The notes under the pieces: generated by a model
What the model was told of the DNA's origin: nothing
The model's input: only the letters and a program-made list of their open reading frames with translations
Database searches by the model: none
Origin: Ilex aquifolium
Taxonomy: Eukaryota; Streptophyta; Magnoliopsida; Aquifoliales; Aquifoliaceae
Direction of reading: 5' to 3'
NCBI GenBank assembly: GCA_951799425.1
Contig: OX637394.1
Location: 14,834,001 to 14,898,000, forward strand
DNA: 64,000 bases
Position numbers and translations under genes: made by a program
Part shown: in pieces, positions 12,600 through 25,085 of the stretch
How positions within the stretch are numbered: the first letter of the stretch is position 1
Layout of the letters: every line of letters starts with the position of its first letter

Positions 12600-13070
12600 A
12601 TATGCTAAATGTAAAAGGAACAATTTGCATTGGCCACAAATAGAACGGTATGAATTTTACCTTGAGAAATAAAGGCTTGATCCATTCAAATCTAAGAATG
12701 ATTGATAACCGACATGCTAAGTGTCACTCTTTTTACTGGAGGTGCACACTTGAACTTCTTAACAAGGAGGTTCCTTGGGAAGACTTAAGGAACAAGATCT
12801 CTTTCATGGCATCTCTTTGGGTGTCTAGGTCCTTAGAATTTGAAGGGATTCCATTCTTTTTAATTAAAGATCATTGGACTCAAGTGTGTGACTAGTGCTA
12901 CCGCACTACTGCATTTTCTCTTCATTTTTTATTTATATTTGTTTCTAGCCAATGTAGGCACATAAACCCTTCTATGTTTTTTCGTATTTTCGTGAGGACT
13001 CCTTGTCCTCTCATGAATGCTTTATTTTTTATTTACTAATATTCTCTCGTTTCCTATCAAAATCCAACGA
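12600..13070 (+). mobile_element. 5'-truncated LINE 3'-end fragment
   Basis: A plus-strand frame at 12650-12895 contains VPWEDLRNKISFMASLWVS and ends DHWTQVCD, which resembles the extreme C terminus of plant LINE-type polyproteins. It is followed by a T-rich 3' region ending near ctatcaaaa at about 13065. It lies, antisense to the pseudogene, in the intron between 13184 and 12431. The left boundary is approximate and no target duplication was identified. The family assignment is tentative. Confidence 0.35.
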
Positions 13071-13917
13071 TTGACTGTTCCACTGGCATATAGCTCTTAT
13101 GAAAGAACCAATATGCATGTGCATGGCACAAGTGTATGGCATAGACTAGAAATCCTCAGCTGCATTCAACTTAAAATCCATACCTTAAGATATCCGCAAT
13201 AGTTTCATCATCAGGAGAAATTTTATGTGATTTGCTCAAGTCAGACACTGCATCATAACAAATTTCCGAAAACCGATCAGATAACATAAGATTTAAAAAC
13301 AGATGCAGAGATTCACATCCTTAAGAAGAACAATCCTGCAACCACAGTCAAAACTCATAAAACTGGGTGAACACTCACTTCTAGTTGTCCTATTTCTTTA
13401 TATGCTTGACCCCTCCGGTAAAGGGCTTTGACATTCTTTTCATCAAGTGCCAAGACCTGTAGCAATCCAGATTAATAATTAGCCACCATTAAAAAAAAAA
13501 AAAAAAGTTCTCTTCAGTCGTCTAATTTCCATGATATATTTAACAAAGGTTTTTTACTGTCTACTTTCTTTTTTTTTTTTTGAAAAAATAACATAAATTT
13601 CATCAGTGCAGAGTCTAAAATCTATATTCAAGAGAACCCACATATGAAACATAAAGGTGGAAATAAACAAAAGTGCTACACTTACAAGCAAATATTTGTG
13701 CAAGGCATCACTAAACCTTCCCTGGCTGTGAAGTTCATTCCCCTGCCATAACATAAAATGGACCCATAAGTGCATGTCAGACGCCAATTTATAACTAAAG
13801 TTCAGTCACACGAATGAAAATGCGTTATTAAAAGTGAGGGAAAATGTTACCAAGTAAATGTACATTTTAGCTTTATTTCAAGAAATTTAACTTCCACCAC
13901 TGATTTGTGGACATTTG

Positions 13918-14059
13918 TGTTGGAGTTATAACAGCCTAGGTCATTAGGTTTATTAGAGTTTTTTATCTTTTTTATCTTTTTATCCATATTAGAATTTTTA
14001 TATATACGAGCTCTACACTTAGTTTGTATCCTTTTTTTTTACTCACATATTTCTCTCCG
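13918..14059 (+). repeat. 5' LTR of the first copia element
   Basis: Starts TGTTGGAG, about 140 bp. It matches 24931-25080 with scattered substitutions and small indels, more divergent than the LTRs of the gypsy element at 37.8-41.1 kb, so this is the older insertion. The exact 3' limit is uncertain by a few bases. Confidence 0.75.
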
Positions 14060-16024
14060 GTTCGTATCAGAGCCAAAAACCTAGCCCCTAACCTCCAACC
14101 CTAGCCTCCTAGACCTTGTTACCACAGCCCAGCAACCACCTGTGCCGCCACCAGCAGCGACAGCAACCAGCAACAGCCGCTGCTCTGCAACTCCAGCCAC
14201 ACCCACCTTCAGCAGCCAGTCGACAACCAGACCCAAGTCTGCACAGCATCGACAACCAGACCCAAGTCTACACAGCACCAAAACAAACCACCGACCGACT
14301 GCCTAAACAAACAAGCATCCCCCACCGACTAACATATACCAGCACCAACGAACATAGCAGAACGGGTCCGGCTCCTCTGCGGTAACCCAAGTGGAACGGC
14401 ATCGTTTGCTGTACTTTTTGCAATTTTGTTTTTAATATTCTTTATCAAAAACGATGTCGTTTTTGGTCCTTGAAATCAACTTCTCCCTTTTCTTTCTCCC
14501 GCTTCTTCGTCAAACTGGGTCTGGTTCTCCCGCCTTCTTCACAGCTCAGTCTCCCTCTTCTCAACTCATTCTCCATCTTCATCTACGTCAAATGCAGTGA
14601 ACGCCAAAAGCCAGGTAAGAGACCAATCTGAGTTCGTCTTGGGTTGTCCAAAGGGACCAATCTGTCCCAGTTTCATTTGAAGTCGCTTTTTCCTTTAAAT
14701 GTATTGTTTTTTGAGTAGGCAGGGATTGATCCTCTTGTTGAGATCCATTCAATGTGGCCAAATTTTGTTACGGGTTAATTGTATAAACACTAGGACACAT
14801 CGTCTCTGCTATTATATTTTTGAGTCACCCCAGCTATTGTTTGGGCGAGGCTTGTGTACAAAAAAGAGATGTCCTAGAATTAATGGTGGTGAACAGAGGA
14901 AAATGATAGTGAAAGGCCTAGTTTGAAAGATGCATATAGGAGCCTGCATACATATGTTTGCTCTGAAACCTGCGGGCCTTGTCTAGTAACTTGCCATACA
15001 TTATTGGCATTCCCATTACCAAAACTTCCATAATCAAATACAATATTAGCATAAAAAAATTTTGGCCATTATCCCATGTTTAAAACCTAATCAAATACAA
15101 TAATAGGTGTTAAGCTTTGCTTTTCAACAAAACCAATTTATCACCAAGAATTGTTTCAATCGATACTTGACTATGTAAAATACATATGCTCTGAAAGAGA
15201 TCTCAAAACATCTTTGCCTTAATTTGCATGAAAATTGGTCCCATGAACTATGTAACAGCATAACTTAATGAAAACCAAGAGCCTCTGCCAACCTGAGCTC
15301 ATGATAGTGCTTTGGATGGAGATAAATTGAAGTGCTAGACTTTAAACTGTATGTAAGAACAGTACATCAGCAATTTGACATACTTAACTGACCAAGGATT
15401 GAGAAATTTGATGGTGTTTCCCTGCGTTAGGTTGAGCCTTGGTTTGGAAATGAACTTAGTACGTACTAGAAGTTGAAACTTGAATTAGTTGTTCTGGCAT
15501 TCCATTATCCAGTTTCCGTGGTTAAAACTTAAAATGTCCAATCCACCTTATCGTCGATAGTTTTTGGTATCCCTAAACATCACCCAAAAAAGCACTAAAA
15601 TTACAACCCAATCAAGTAAAACTATGCTTCAGCACCCAATAACTTTAATCGTATAGAATTGTAATTTACCGTCATGAGATCATAGATTTTCTTGGTTCAC
15701 AATACAAGGATGGAAGAAAAACCTAGAAGGTAATGGGGCTTTGTCTGATAATTGCAATTTGCAAACATACGCTTTGGACAGAATAGCAGATCTCATTACC
15801 TCCATCAGTATCCATGGGATTAAGAATGGCATTCTGTGATCAGTTTTGGACTTAACTGATATATCTTGTTTGTAGGTGATTATAAGTATCCGATGTTTAT
15901 TTTCTATTTTTGTGGTCAATATTGTTCTAGTTTGATTTTTGTTTTTTTTGAATGTCATACATATATTATGTGTTTCATTCACCAGATAATGTCATTTCAA
16001 TTAAATTTTTTATTGTAGGATACT

Positions 16025-18127
16025 ATGATGGATGATTTGAGAGTTAATGCGACTGAGAATAGACCTCATATTGGTATGCAATTTGATGCGGAGGAAGATG
16101 CTTATGCATTTTACAATAGTTATGGAGGGTCTGTGGGATTTAACGCGAGAAAAGATTTTCAGAATAAAAGTTTGAAAGATGACGTTGTCATTTACAGAAA
16201 ATATATTTGTTGTAAACAAGGTCAAAGGGTTCGTGATAAAAGAGAATGACAAATAAAAAAGCCTCGAGCAGAGACACGAACAAATTGTCAAGCTCATATG
16301 TGCATATCTCTTAATAGAGAAATTCACAAATTTGTTTTGGTGAAATGGGCCGACAACCACAACCATCTTTTGCACCTTGCTGAATGTATACATATGATGT
16401 CATCCCAACGGAAGGTTACCGGAGCACAAGGCATTAATATTGATATGGCAGCGGATTGTGGATTGTCACTTAAAGCTTCCTATGAACTTTTAAGTACTCA
16501 GTTGGGAGGAAAGGAAAGTCTAAGTTTTACTCGTCAAGACCAAAAGAATTACCTCCGTGAAAGGAGGCAACGAGACTTGAGGTATGGTGAGGCGGGTAGT
16601 TTGTTGAAGTATTTTCAAACGGAAGCATGTAAAAATCCATCATTCTATTATGGAGTGCAATTGGATGCGGAGGAGCATATTACTAATATTTTTTGGGCCG
16701 ACCCAGTGATGATTATTGATTATGGCAACTTTGGAGATGTTGTCTCATTTGACACTACTTTCAGAACGAACAAGAAGTATCGACATTTTGCGTGTTTTAC
16801 TGGCTTCAACCATTTTAGGGAGACAGTCTTATTTGGAGCTGCATTATTGTATGATGAAACGGCAGCATCATTTCATTGGTTGTTTGAGACATTCCTACAA
16901 GCTATGTCTGGGAAATATCCTGTTACCATCTTCACCGACCAAAATCAAGCGATGACTAAGGCTATTTCTATAGTGATGTCAGAGACATACCATGGGTTAT
17001 GTTGTTGGCACCTTTGCCAAAATGCTTTGAAACATTTGGGGAACATATATAAGGATGGTTCACATTTTCTTGCTCGATTTAAAGAGTGTGTGTATGGATA
17101 TGAGGAAGAACATGAATTATTTAAGGCTTGAGAATCGTTGCTTGTAGAGTATAATTTGCATGATAATATGTGGATGAAATCTACTTGGGCATTGCGAGAG
17201 AAATGAGGGCATGTGTATATGAAGAAAACTTTTACTGCAGGAATGAGAAGCACCAAACTGAGTGAGAGCTTGAATGCATCCTTACGGAAGTACTTAAAGC
17301 CAAACCATGACATTGTTCAATTCTTTGTACATTTTGAAAGAGTTGTGAATGATAAGCGATATAAGGAGTCAGACTCAGAATACCAAGCTAGGCAAAAATT
17401 GCCTAGATTGAAGTTAAAAAGAGCTCCAATGTTAGTGCAAGCAGGGCAAGTGTACACTTCTACTGTATTTGAGTTGTTTCAAGATGAGTATGATATTTTT
17501 CAATGTGCTATTGCGACACTATGTGATGTGTTGGATGAGTGACATCAATTTGTGGTTCGATTATTTGATGAACATAGAGAGTATTTGGTCTTGGTTAAGG
17601 CTACTGAGGAGATAGTCAATTGTAGTTGTCGGAAGTTTGAAATAGAGGGCATATTATGTGGTCATGCACTTAAAGTCTTGGACATGATGAATATTAAGCA
17701 AATTCCCGAGCAATACATATGTAAGAGATGGAGACGAGATGCAAGACATAATTATAGGAAAGCCCCCAGTACCATGTCAAATGAAAATGATCTCACGTTA
17801 ATGGTGGCGTCACATTACAGGCAGTTTTGTCCTACAATGGTACAACTAGCTGCTCGATGCTCTGGTCTTCAACCTGCATATCAATTGGTGTCACGTGGTG
17901 TTGAGGAATTGTTCAAACAAGTGGATAGTATGTATGCATCAATTGGTGATGGTGGAGATGATTCAATCCATGAAGAAGGAATAGAAAATGTTGACCCAAA
18001 CCTTCTCCAAGTTAAAGGTTTAAAAAGAAAAGAGGGAGGTTACAAAGGTTGGGGTCAACTAAAATCTTGGCATGAGAAAACAACAAAGAGAAAAAAATGG
18101 AGCTTGCCAACCTTCACATATGTCTAA
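16025..18127 (+). pseudogene. FAR1-related MULE transposase, four in-frame stops
   Basis: One reading frame of 701 codons with no frameshift, interrupted only by TGA at 16247, 17129, 17204 and 17540. The start ATGATGG follows an acceptor-like TTATTGTAG, so a 5' UTR intron is likely. Order: FAR1-type zinc-binding N terminus (about codons 18-120, with AEEDAYAFYNSYGG), MULE catalytic core with the first Asp in VVSFDTTF, the second in TIFTDQNQAM and the CCWHLCQN cluster, then RSTKLSESLN, and a SWIM zinc finger near the C terminus (CSC...CGH, from about 17620). The tail is lysine-rich. At 17129 and 17204 the family usually has Trp, so TGG to TGA changes explain them. Because it sits in a MULE with a target duplication, it is a transposase copy and not a host FAR1/FHY3 transcription factor. 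Confidence 0.88.
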
Positions 18128-18821
18128 AGTATCGTATAAATATAATTGTAGGTTTTTTTAATTCACTTCATACTTTTAGTGATGATAAATGTAAGTATTT
18201 TTGTATTCTAGGTACATGATTTTAGTCACCCGTGTACATCAGCATATGGTCATTCGAATATATTGTCTTCTCAAGCTTCAAATAGTGTACAAAGTGTTAT
18301 GGTATGTTACCTTATTATTAATTTTATTGTTTCACGTATGTATCAAGTTTCTTTGTCTGACCCATTTTTTAATGAATATAAGGTACTCCGACTAATTCAA
18401 CACATGTGCATTCTCTAAATGATGCTGAATCATTTTTCATGAATGGGGGATACAACTTGTAAGGATGCTTCTGAGATCAGCAGTTATAAGGATGCTTGGA
18501 GACTAAGGATGCTTGTTGGATCAGCAGTTATCAGCAGTTATAATTTATGAATGTGATATTTTTTTAATGAATGTAAGGATGCTTGTTGTATTTTTAATGA
18601 ATGTAAGGATGATTGTTGTATTTTTAATGAATGTGATCTATTTTTAATGAATGTGATCTTTTTTAATGAATGTGATTTTTTTTAATAAATGTGACATTTT
18701 TTGATGAACATGATCTTTTTCCAAGTCACAACACTATACAAAACCCACTATTTCATTCAAATTAAACCCACAAGTTAATTCACAACACAAGTTTCATCAA
18801 TATACCATTGCTCTTACATCT

Positions 18822-19223
18822 CTACTTCAATATAATCACAAACATAAGCATCACAAACATATATGACTTCATTGCTCCTTCTTTTGCCTCAATACGTTGA
18901 ACTATATTACAAAGTTCTTCAACATTCAACTTCAATGGCATTACATCTTCTTTAATTCGTCATACATCTTCTTCAATTCGTTGTACTTCCTCTTCAATTC
19001 GTCGTACATCTATCATTTCATTTGTAATTTCCGAAGAAGGTATAGTAATAAGAGTCATCCACTTAAAAAACTTACATCCCTTGTCTGAACATTTGCAGTA
19101 TAGCTTCCCAGGATTTTGTTCAGATTCGGAAACTTCGATAATCGCTCTTTTCTTACACTTGGGGCATTGCATATTGCGATATCTTAACTCGTCGTTGCTT
19201 GTTGTCGTGTTTGAAGATGTCAT
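18822..19223 (-). pseudogene. GRF-type zinc-finger membrane protein carried by the MULE
   Basis: The minus-strand frame starts at 19223 and ends at the TAG at 18824-18822, about 133 codons. One in-frame TGA (18962-18960) falls where CGA (Arg) would keep the repeat VRRIEEEV / VQRIEEDV going. Residues about 19-55 hold a GRF-type zinc finger: CPKC near the start, then NPGKLYCKC and CKFFKW. It is followed by an acidic/basic coiled-coil stretch and a hydrophobic C terminus (MFVMLMFVIILK). GRF fingers bind single-stranded nucleic acid in other proteins; here the function is unknown. It lies downstream of, and convergent with, the transposase. Confidence 0.75.
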
Positions 19224-20227
19224 TCTTCAATACTACAAACATGAAAGGACAATGGTATTAAAACTCAACATTATAGCAAAAATGTTCACTCTACATTCAA
19301 GTCCAATCAAATATAATCTGCATATGTACTACCTTCCAAAAAAAGGAACATGTACAATAGGAATTTAAGACTGGTCAAGACCTTTCAGAAAACTTACTGG
19401 CTCCACTACTTTAATCTTGGACCCTAAGAAATGAAGGGTTGGTTATTTCAAGTTAATTCAAAGAAATCAAGATGAGCATAAGTTGGTTGAGTTATGAACT
19501 GACTCTAATCAATTTCAAGGGTTTTATGTTGAAGTCAAATTAGAACCTCCCCTGAAATCTTCATATTCGAGTGAAAAAATGATAATATTGTACTATGAGA
19601 CAGTATGTTCACCTGATACTCAGTATGTTCACATTACTGAGTATCAGGTGTTACCCTTAACTCAGTTAACAAGTAACAAACTTACAATGATGAATGAAAC
19701 CAAAGATACAAGCACCAAGATGGTTCAAACAATGTAGTAGGCTAAAGATATATAGTTTAATAGTTTGAATCCTGTACTAAATCTGACATTATATAAAATC
19801 TTGAATATCTGGTTTAATTTCCATCTGTTGTTCGATTTGTGGAATGATTTCAGCAACTTATTCAAATTAATTGAGCATTCCAAATATGTGCACTTAGTTA
19901 TAATACATTTCTCTGAAGTTATTTGTAAACCAAACTCATTCATCCTCTAATAGTACTAGAGGTAGCATTAATTGATAGAGAACATGAATGAGATAATGCA
20001 AATGGAGGACTCTCCAAGCTGACCACAAAAGTCTAGCAAAATTTTTGAAGGCATTTTCAAGCATCTCTCAAACATCTCTGCTATATTCAAGCATAAAGGA
20101 ATTCAAACTTGCCAACTGATTCAAGCATCACAATCAAACATCTCTGCTATATTACAATCATAACAATCACTAACAATAAACTGCGATCCGTTTGGGACAG
20201 TTGAACACACAAACTGAACTACGATCA

Positions 20228-20231
<4 letters not shown>

Positions 20232-20271
<40 letters not shown>
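20232..20271. repeat. (CA)n microsatellite inside the MULE
   Basis: About twenty uninterrupted CA units between the GRF gene and the right end of the MULE. It is a candidate length-variable marker. Confidence 0.9.
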
Positions 20272-20273
<2 letters not shown>

Positions 20274-20536
20274 ACTGAACAATCGAAGAACCCATGAAGA
20301 ATACCTGATGTTGGTGTTGGAGTTGTTAATCTTGGTGTTGGGGTTGCATAGCAGAATTAGTCGTTTAGGGTTTTAGTTTATTTTGGGGGTTTTTTGAACG
20401 AAGCTGGGTTTGGTTTGGTGTACCAAAAACAGCGTCGTTTTGGTCTAGGATTTAAAAAAAAAATGTTGTAAAACGACGTCGTTCCACTTAACCGCATATC
20501 GTGCGGTTGATCCCTTACCGTAGAGGAGCCGAACCC

Positions 20537-21217
20537 TAGCAAAACCCAGCACCTGCATAAACCACCGACAGCAAAAAAAAAAAACCCACTGAACATACTA
20601 AATCACCGATAGCCACTGACCCACATAAACCACACAGAACCCAGCGACCCATTGCTTCCAGTGACCCACTGCCCCATCGACCCACTGCCCAACCCAAGTC
20701 CGTCCCAACACAACCCAGCATCCCAGTAAATCGACCCACTGCCCATCCAACAAACTCCAGCATTAAACCCAGACCAAACCGACACCAAACCACCTTAACC
20801 CACAACCCACAAACCGACAGCATTAAACCCACAACCAAGCCCCTTGCCTAACCAAACCAACTCCACTGCCCCAGTAGCAAATCCATCCAGTAGCGATACC
20901 AGCCCTCCGTCTTCGTACTTCGACTCTTCATAGTGCCGTCATCTCTTTGCACTGATTTCTTTTTCCTAGAGTTGTAGCTTCTAGGACCTTTTAAGAGGGG
21001 TTGCTCATCTTTTCTGTTGATCTGTTGTTGATGTAGTAGATCACTTATTTATCTTTATTGAATTTCTGGGCACTGTGACCTTGATTATTTGGGAGCTTTT
21101 TGGACCTTCTTTATCTTTCGCTACTGTTTGACTGGAGGTATATTATTCTCCCTTATTTTGTCCCTCTATTTATCTTAGAGTTTTTTTTGTCACGGGTGCC
21201 CACATATTGTTATTGCT
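20537..21217 (+). other. Remainder of the copia leader after the MULE
   Basis: Continues the C-rich copia leader seen at 14080-14363, with CCCA-rich repeats between 20590 and 20850. No gag coding region is recognisable apart from the zinc-knuckle end that begins at 21218, so most of gag is deleted or too decayed to read. Open frames on the minus strand here are low-complexity mirror images. Confidence 0.5.
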
Positions 21218-24200
21218 ATGACTACTACTGTTGAGAACTCTGTTGTTAGTACTTCCACCTGGAATGTACCTCCTGGTTCTCGCCAGTGTGATTATTGTGG
21301 CCGACCAGGACATCTCAGGGCTACTTACTGGAAGCTCTATCCGGAGCTTAAGCCACCTCCTCGCAGCCGTACTGCTACTATTGTTGAGGTACCACCACTT
21401 ACTACCGCTGTTCCTCCTTGGCAGAGTGATATGGATGCTATCACTTCCCGATTGGATATACTTATGTTCGTCCTGACTTCTCAGAGTCTGACTATTGTTA
21501 CTGCCACCACTACATATATACCTCGTGTCTTTCATACTTGCGCCAGTCCGTCTCCCCTTTGGATGCTGAACTCGGGTGCGAATGGTCATATGATAGGTGA
21601 GGCCCATCACTTCACCACTTTTAACGAGCAGTTACATACACAGGTTCAGCTAGCAGATGGGACATATGCCTCTATTGTTAGTAGGGGTACAGTCCGTCTC
21701 CCATATGGATTTACATTACATTCGATTTTTCATGCGCCAAAACTACCCATGAATCTATTATCCGTACATCAGTTAGCCAGAGATTTTTCCTGTGCGGTTG
21801 TGTTTTTATCTGATTTATGTTATCTGCAGGATCTGAGTGCTAGGAAGATTGTTATAAGGGGACATGATAGAGATGGATTGTATTATCTAGGCGATCCACC
21901 TCCAGTTTCACCAGTTCCTCCACCTCAATCACCTGCACCTCCTTTGTCTTTATCTGTTCCTAGCTTGCATGCTAGTATTTTGCCTAGTACTTGTCGTTAT
22001 GATTTTTCATCACAAAGTGTTCAGTTTTGGCATGACCGTTTTGGGCATACAAATTTTAAATATTTATGTACGTTATTTCTTGTTTTGAACAATGCTTGTG
22101 TTGGTGGTAAACTTGATTGTGTTATATGTTCCCTATCGAAACATGTTCAGACCAATTATATTTCTCACATGCACCAGTCACCGAAGTCATTTAACCTAAT
22201 ACACTATGATATTTGGGGACTCTCTCATGTTACTGCTCTGTCAGGTGCTCGATACTATGTGACATTTATAGATGACCATACCCGTTGTACTTGGGTCTAC
22301 CTTTTGCATAGGAAGTCTGATGTACTCTCTGTCATCACTCAGTTTCTCCAGATGATTAAGACACAATTCGATGTCATTGTTCATGCTCTTCGTTCGGATA
22401 ATACCAAAGAATATGTGTCTAATATCTTAATGTCTCACCTTTTCTCTCAGGGTATCCTTTAGCAACTCACTTGTCCATATACTCCTGAGCAAAATGGAGT
22501 TGCTGAAAGAAAAAATAGGAGTCTAATAGGGATGGTACGTTGTATGCTTAGAGGTATAGGTGTACCAAAATTTTATTGGTATTTTGTTGTTTTGACTTCT
22601 ACCTTTTTGTGTAATCGTACACCGAGTCGTGTTCTTCAGCATAGGGCTCCCTTACAGGTCTTATTCCCTGAGCGGACACTTTTTTTGGTCCCCCCTCGTG
22701 TTTTTGGCTGCACATGTTTTGTTCAAGATCGGTCTCCTACTCGTCATAAGCTTGATGATAAAGTGATTCGTTGTGTCTTTGTGGGCTATTGTCATCAGTC
22801 TAAGGGGTATCGGTGTTATGATCCTATTAGGCGCCGTATGTATCACAGTCTAGATGTTACCTTTCTTGAGCATTCCTTATTTTTATTCTAGTCTTGTGTC
22901 TGCCCCTCCAGTTGATGATACTCCCTTTGATTTTCCGTTACCACAAGAGCCAGAGTCATTTGTCACTATCACTACAAAGTCATCAATCTCTCCTCCTCCA
23001 AAGCTACTAGTCCCTGTCAGTATAGAGTCACCAGTCTCTCTTCCTTTGCAGGTGTATGTTCGTCGCCCTCGCTCTCATCCCCCTGCTGATGTCCCCTCTA
23101 CCTCAGGCGATGCAGATAATACTTCTCAGTTCGTTGAGCATATTGATACACCTGTTGTTAGTACTGATGAGATTGTAGGTACTGAGCCAGTTACTTTCCC
23201 TGATGAGACATTATCAGTGGAGGATGATGATTTAGGGCGTCGTTATCCGCAGCGTGATCGCCGTCTAGTTGTTTGTTATGGTTGGACTGTCAGGAATTTA
23301 TATCCAATCTCTACTTATGTTTCTTATGGTAATTTGTCTCCTACATTTCGAGCTTATAGTATGGCCTTATCAGATACGTCAGTTCCTCGCTCTGTTTCAG
23401 AGGCTATGTGGGAGCCCTAGTGGGTTCTTGCCATGCAAACGGAGATGGACGCTCTTCAGCATAATCATACGTGAGATCTTGTCTCTTTACCTTCAGGGGT
23501 GAAACATGTTGGCTATCGCTGGATTTACACCCTGAAGTTTCTTGCAGATGGTACTATTGATCGTCACAAGGTCAGGCTTGTGGTGAAAGGCTTTACTCAG
23601 GTACTAGGTCATGATTTTGGTGCTCCCTTTGCCCCCATGGCAAAATTGACTACTGTTCGGATAATTATTTCTCTGGTTGCGGAGTACTCTTGGCCTCTTC
23701 ATCAGTTAGATGTAAAGAATGTGTTTCTTCACGATGATCTGGACGAGATTATTTATATGGATACACCACCAGACTTTCGTGGTGAGGAGGAGTATGCTGG
23801 GAAGGTGTGTCAATTGCGTAAGTTTCTTTATGGACTGAAACAGTCACCACGAGTTTGGTTCTCTCGGTTTAGTGGTGTAGTTACGTTTAGGGTTCACCAG
23901 ATGTCATTCAGATCATACATGCTTTATTCGACGGAATACGTCTGGGCAGTGTGTCATCCTTTTGATATATGTGGATGATATTATTATTACTGGAGATGAT
24001 ATTTCTGGGATTGCACAGGTCAAGGTAGACCTTGGGAAGACCTTCGATGTGAAAGACCTTGGATTTCTGCGATACTTTCTTGGGATTGAGGTTGTCCGTA
24101 GTAGGTGGGGGTATTGTTCTTTCTTAGAGGAAGTATGTTATGGATCTTCTATCAGACTCTGGGATGTTGGGGTGCAAACCGGCATCATCACCCATGATTC

Positions 24201-24930
24201 CAAACCTAAAACTTACTACTAAAGGTGAGGAGTTGAGTGATCCGACTATTTAACAGAGGTTGGTATGTAGACTTATCTACCTAGCCAACACTAGGCCAAA
24301 CATTTCATTCACTGTCAACCGAGTTAGTCAGTTCATGCACAGGCCGTGTCAACCTCATCTTGATGTAGTTTGTCATATTCTTCGGTATCTCAAGTCTTGT
24401 CCTGGACTTGGGTTGTTCTATGCATCAGGATCTCAGACTGGTTCTCTAGCCTGTTATTCAGATTCAGATTATGGGGGAGCGTGTGACGGTCGATCTACTA
24501 CGAGCTTCTATGCTTTTCGAGGGGCTCATCTTATCTCTTGGAAGAGTAAGAAGCAGTCAGTTATTTCTCACTCGTCAGCAGAGGCAGAGTATCTGGCACT
24601 GGCACTTGGCACATGTGAGATTATCTGACTACGATCGATTCTTGGCGAGTTGGGATTTCTAGTGACTTCTTCATCTACATTATATTGTGATAATCGATCT
24701 GCTATTCAGCTCACTTCTGACTCTGTATTACACGAGAGGACGAAGCATATAGAGATCGATGTTCACTTTCTTCGGGAGAAGGTTAGCAGTGGTATTGTCA
24801 CTCCATCGTTTGTGGGGACTAGTAATCAGATTGCATATATTTTTACAAACCCTGTTACTCTATCCAGTCTTCGGGACTCCATCGTCAAGCTTGGCTTAGT
24901 TGACATTTTTGCGCCTAGTTTGAGGGGGAG
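21218..24930 (+). pseudogene. Copia polyprotein remnant (zinc knuckle, PR, INT, RT, RNase H)
   Basis: Order: zinc knuckle near 21283 (CDYCGRPGH; its last Cys is Tyr), protease with Asn in place of the catalytic Asp (LNSGANGHM, about 21565), integrase (WHDRFGH, VICS, IHYDIWG, NGVAERKN), reverse transcriptase (YGLKQSP, YVDDIIITG at about 23965) and RNase H (SDSDYGG, SSAEAEY). Gag is missing. Breaks: TAG at 22460, a frame change between about 22850 and 22890, TAG at 23418, another stop near 23475, a frame change near 23970, another before 24260, and TGA at 24626. The protein cannot be made from this copy. Domain order (INT before RT) places it in Ty1/copia. Confidence 0.9.
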
Positions 24931-25080
24931 TGTTGGAGTTATAGCAACCTAGGTCATTATGATTTATTAGAGTTTTTTTCCCTTTTTTATTTTTTTATCT
25001 TTATTGTGACTTTTATTGGTTATATATACGGGGCTCTACACTTAGTTTGTATCCTTTTTTTACTCACATATTTCTCTAGT
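24931..25080 (+). repeat. 3' LTR of the first copia element
   Basis: Follows the polypurine tract directly, begins TGTTGGAG and is flanked on the right by the target duplicate ATTTG. It pairs with 13918-14059. Confidence 0.85.
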
Positions 25081-25085
25081 ATTTG

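Larger units (their letters stand above)
14364..20536 (+). mobile_element. Mutator-like element (MULE) nested in the copia leader
   Basis: Imperfect terminal inverted repeats: the left end begins GGGTCCGGCTCCTCTGCGGT at 14364, and the right end reads on the minus strand GGGTTCGGCTCCTCTACGGT from 20536; both continue to a GTGGAACGxCxTCGTTT block. The 9-bp target duplication is TAGCAGAAC (14355-14363) and TAGCAAAAC (20537-20545), one mismatch, as expected for Mutator elements. Length 6173 bp. Cargo: a plus-strand FAR1-type transposase (16025-18127) and a minus-strand GRF zinc-finger gene (18822-19223), tail to tail. Both are broken by stop codons. Confidence 0.9.
13918..25080 (+). mobile_element. 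Ty1/copia LTR retrotransposon carrying a nested MULE
   Basis: The 3' LTR is 24931-25080 and the matching 5' LTR is 13918 to about 14059; both start TGTTGGAGTTATA and share the CTCTACACTTAGTTTGTATC block. The primer-binding-like TATCAGAGCC is at 14065-14074 and the polypurine tract GAGGGGGAG lies directly before the 3' LTR. The 5-bp target duplication ATTTG is at 13913-13917 and 25081-25085. Length is 11.2 kb, of which 6.2 kb is a MULE inserted in the untranslated leader. The target is intron 2 of the OEP61 pseudogene, opposite strand. The coding part is broken, so it is not autonomous. Confidence 0.9.

Noticed and set aside
16025-18127. Host FAR1/FHY3-type transcription factor
   Set aside because: It lies inside a MULE with matching terminal repeats and a 9-bp duplication, and carries four stops.
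20378-20838. Minus frames rich in Gly/Trp/Val
   Set aside because: Mirror translation of CCCA-rich copia leader repeats, straddling the MULE end.
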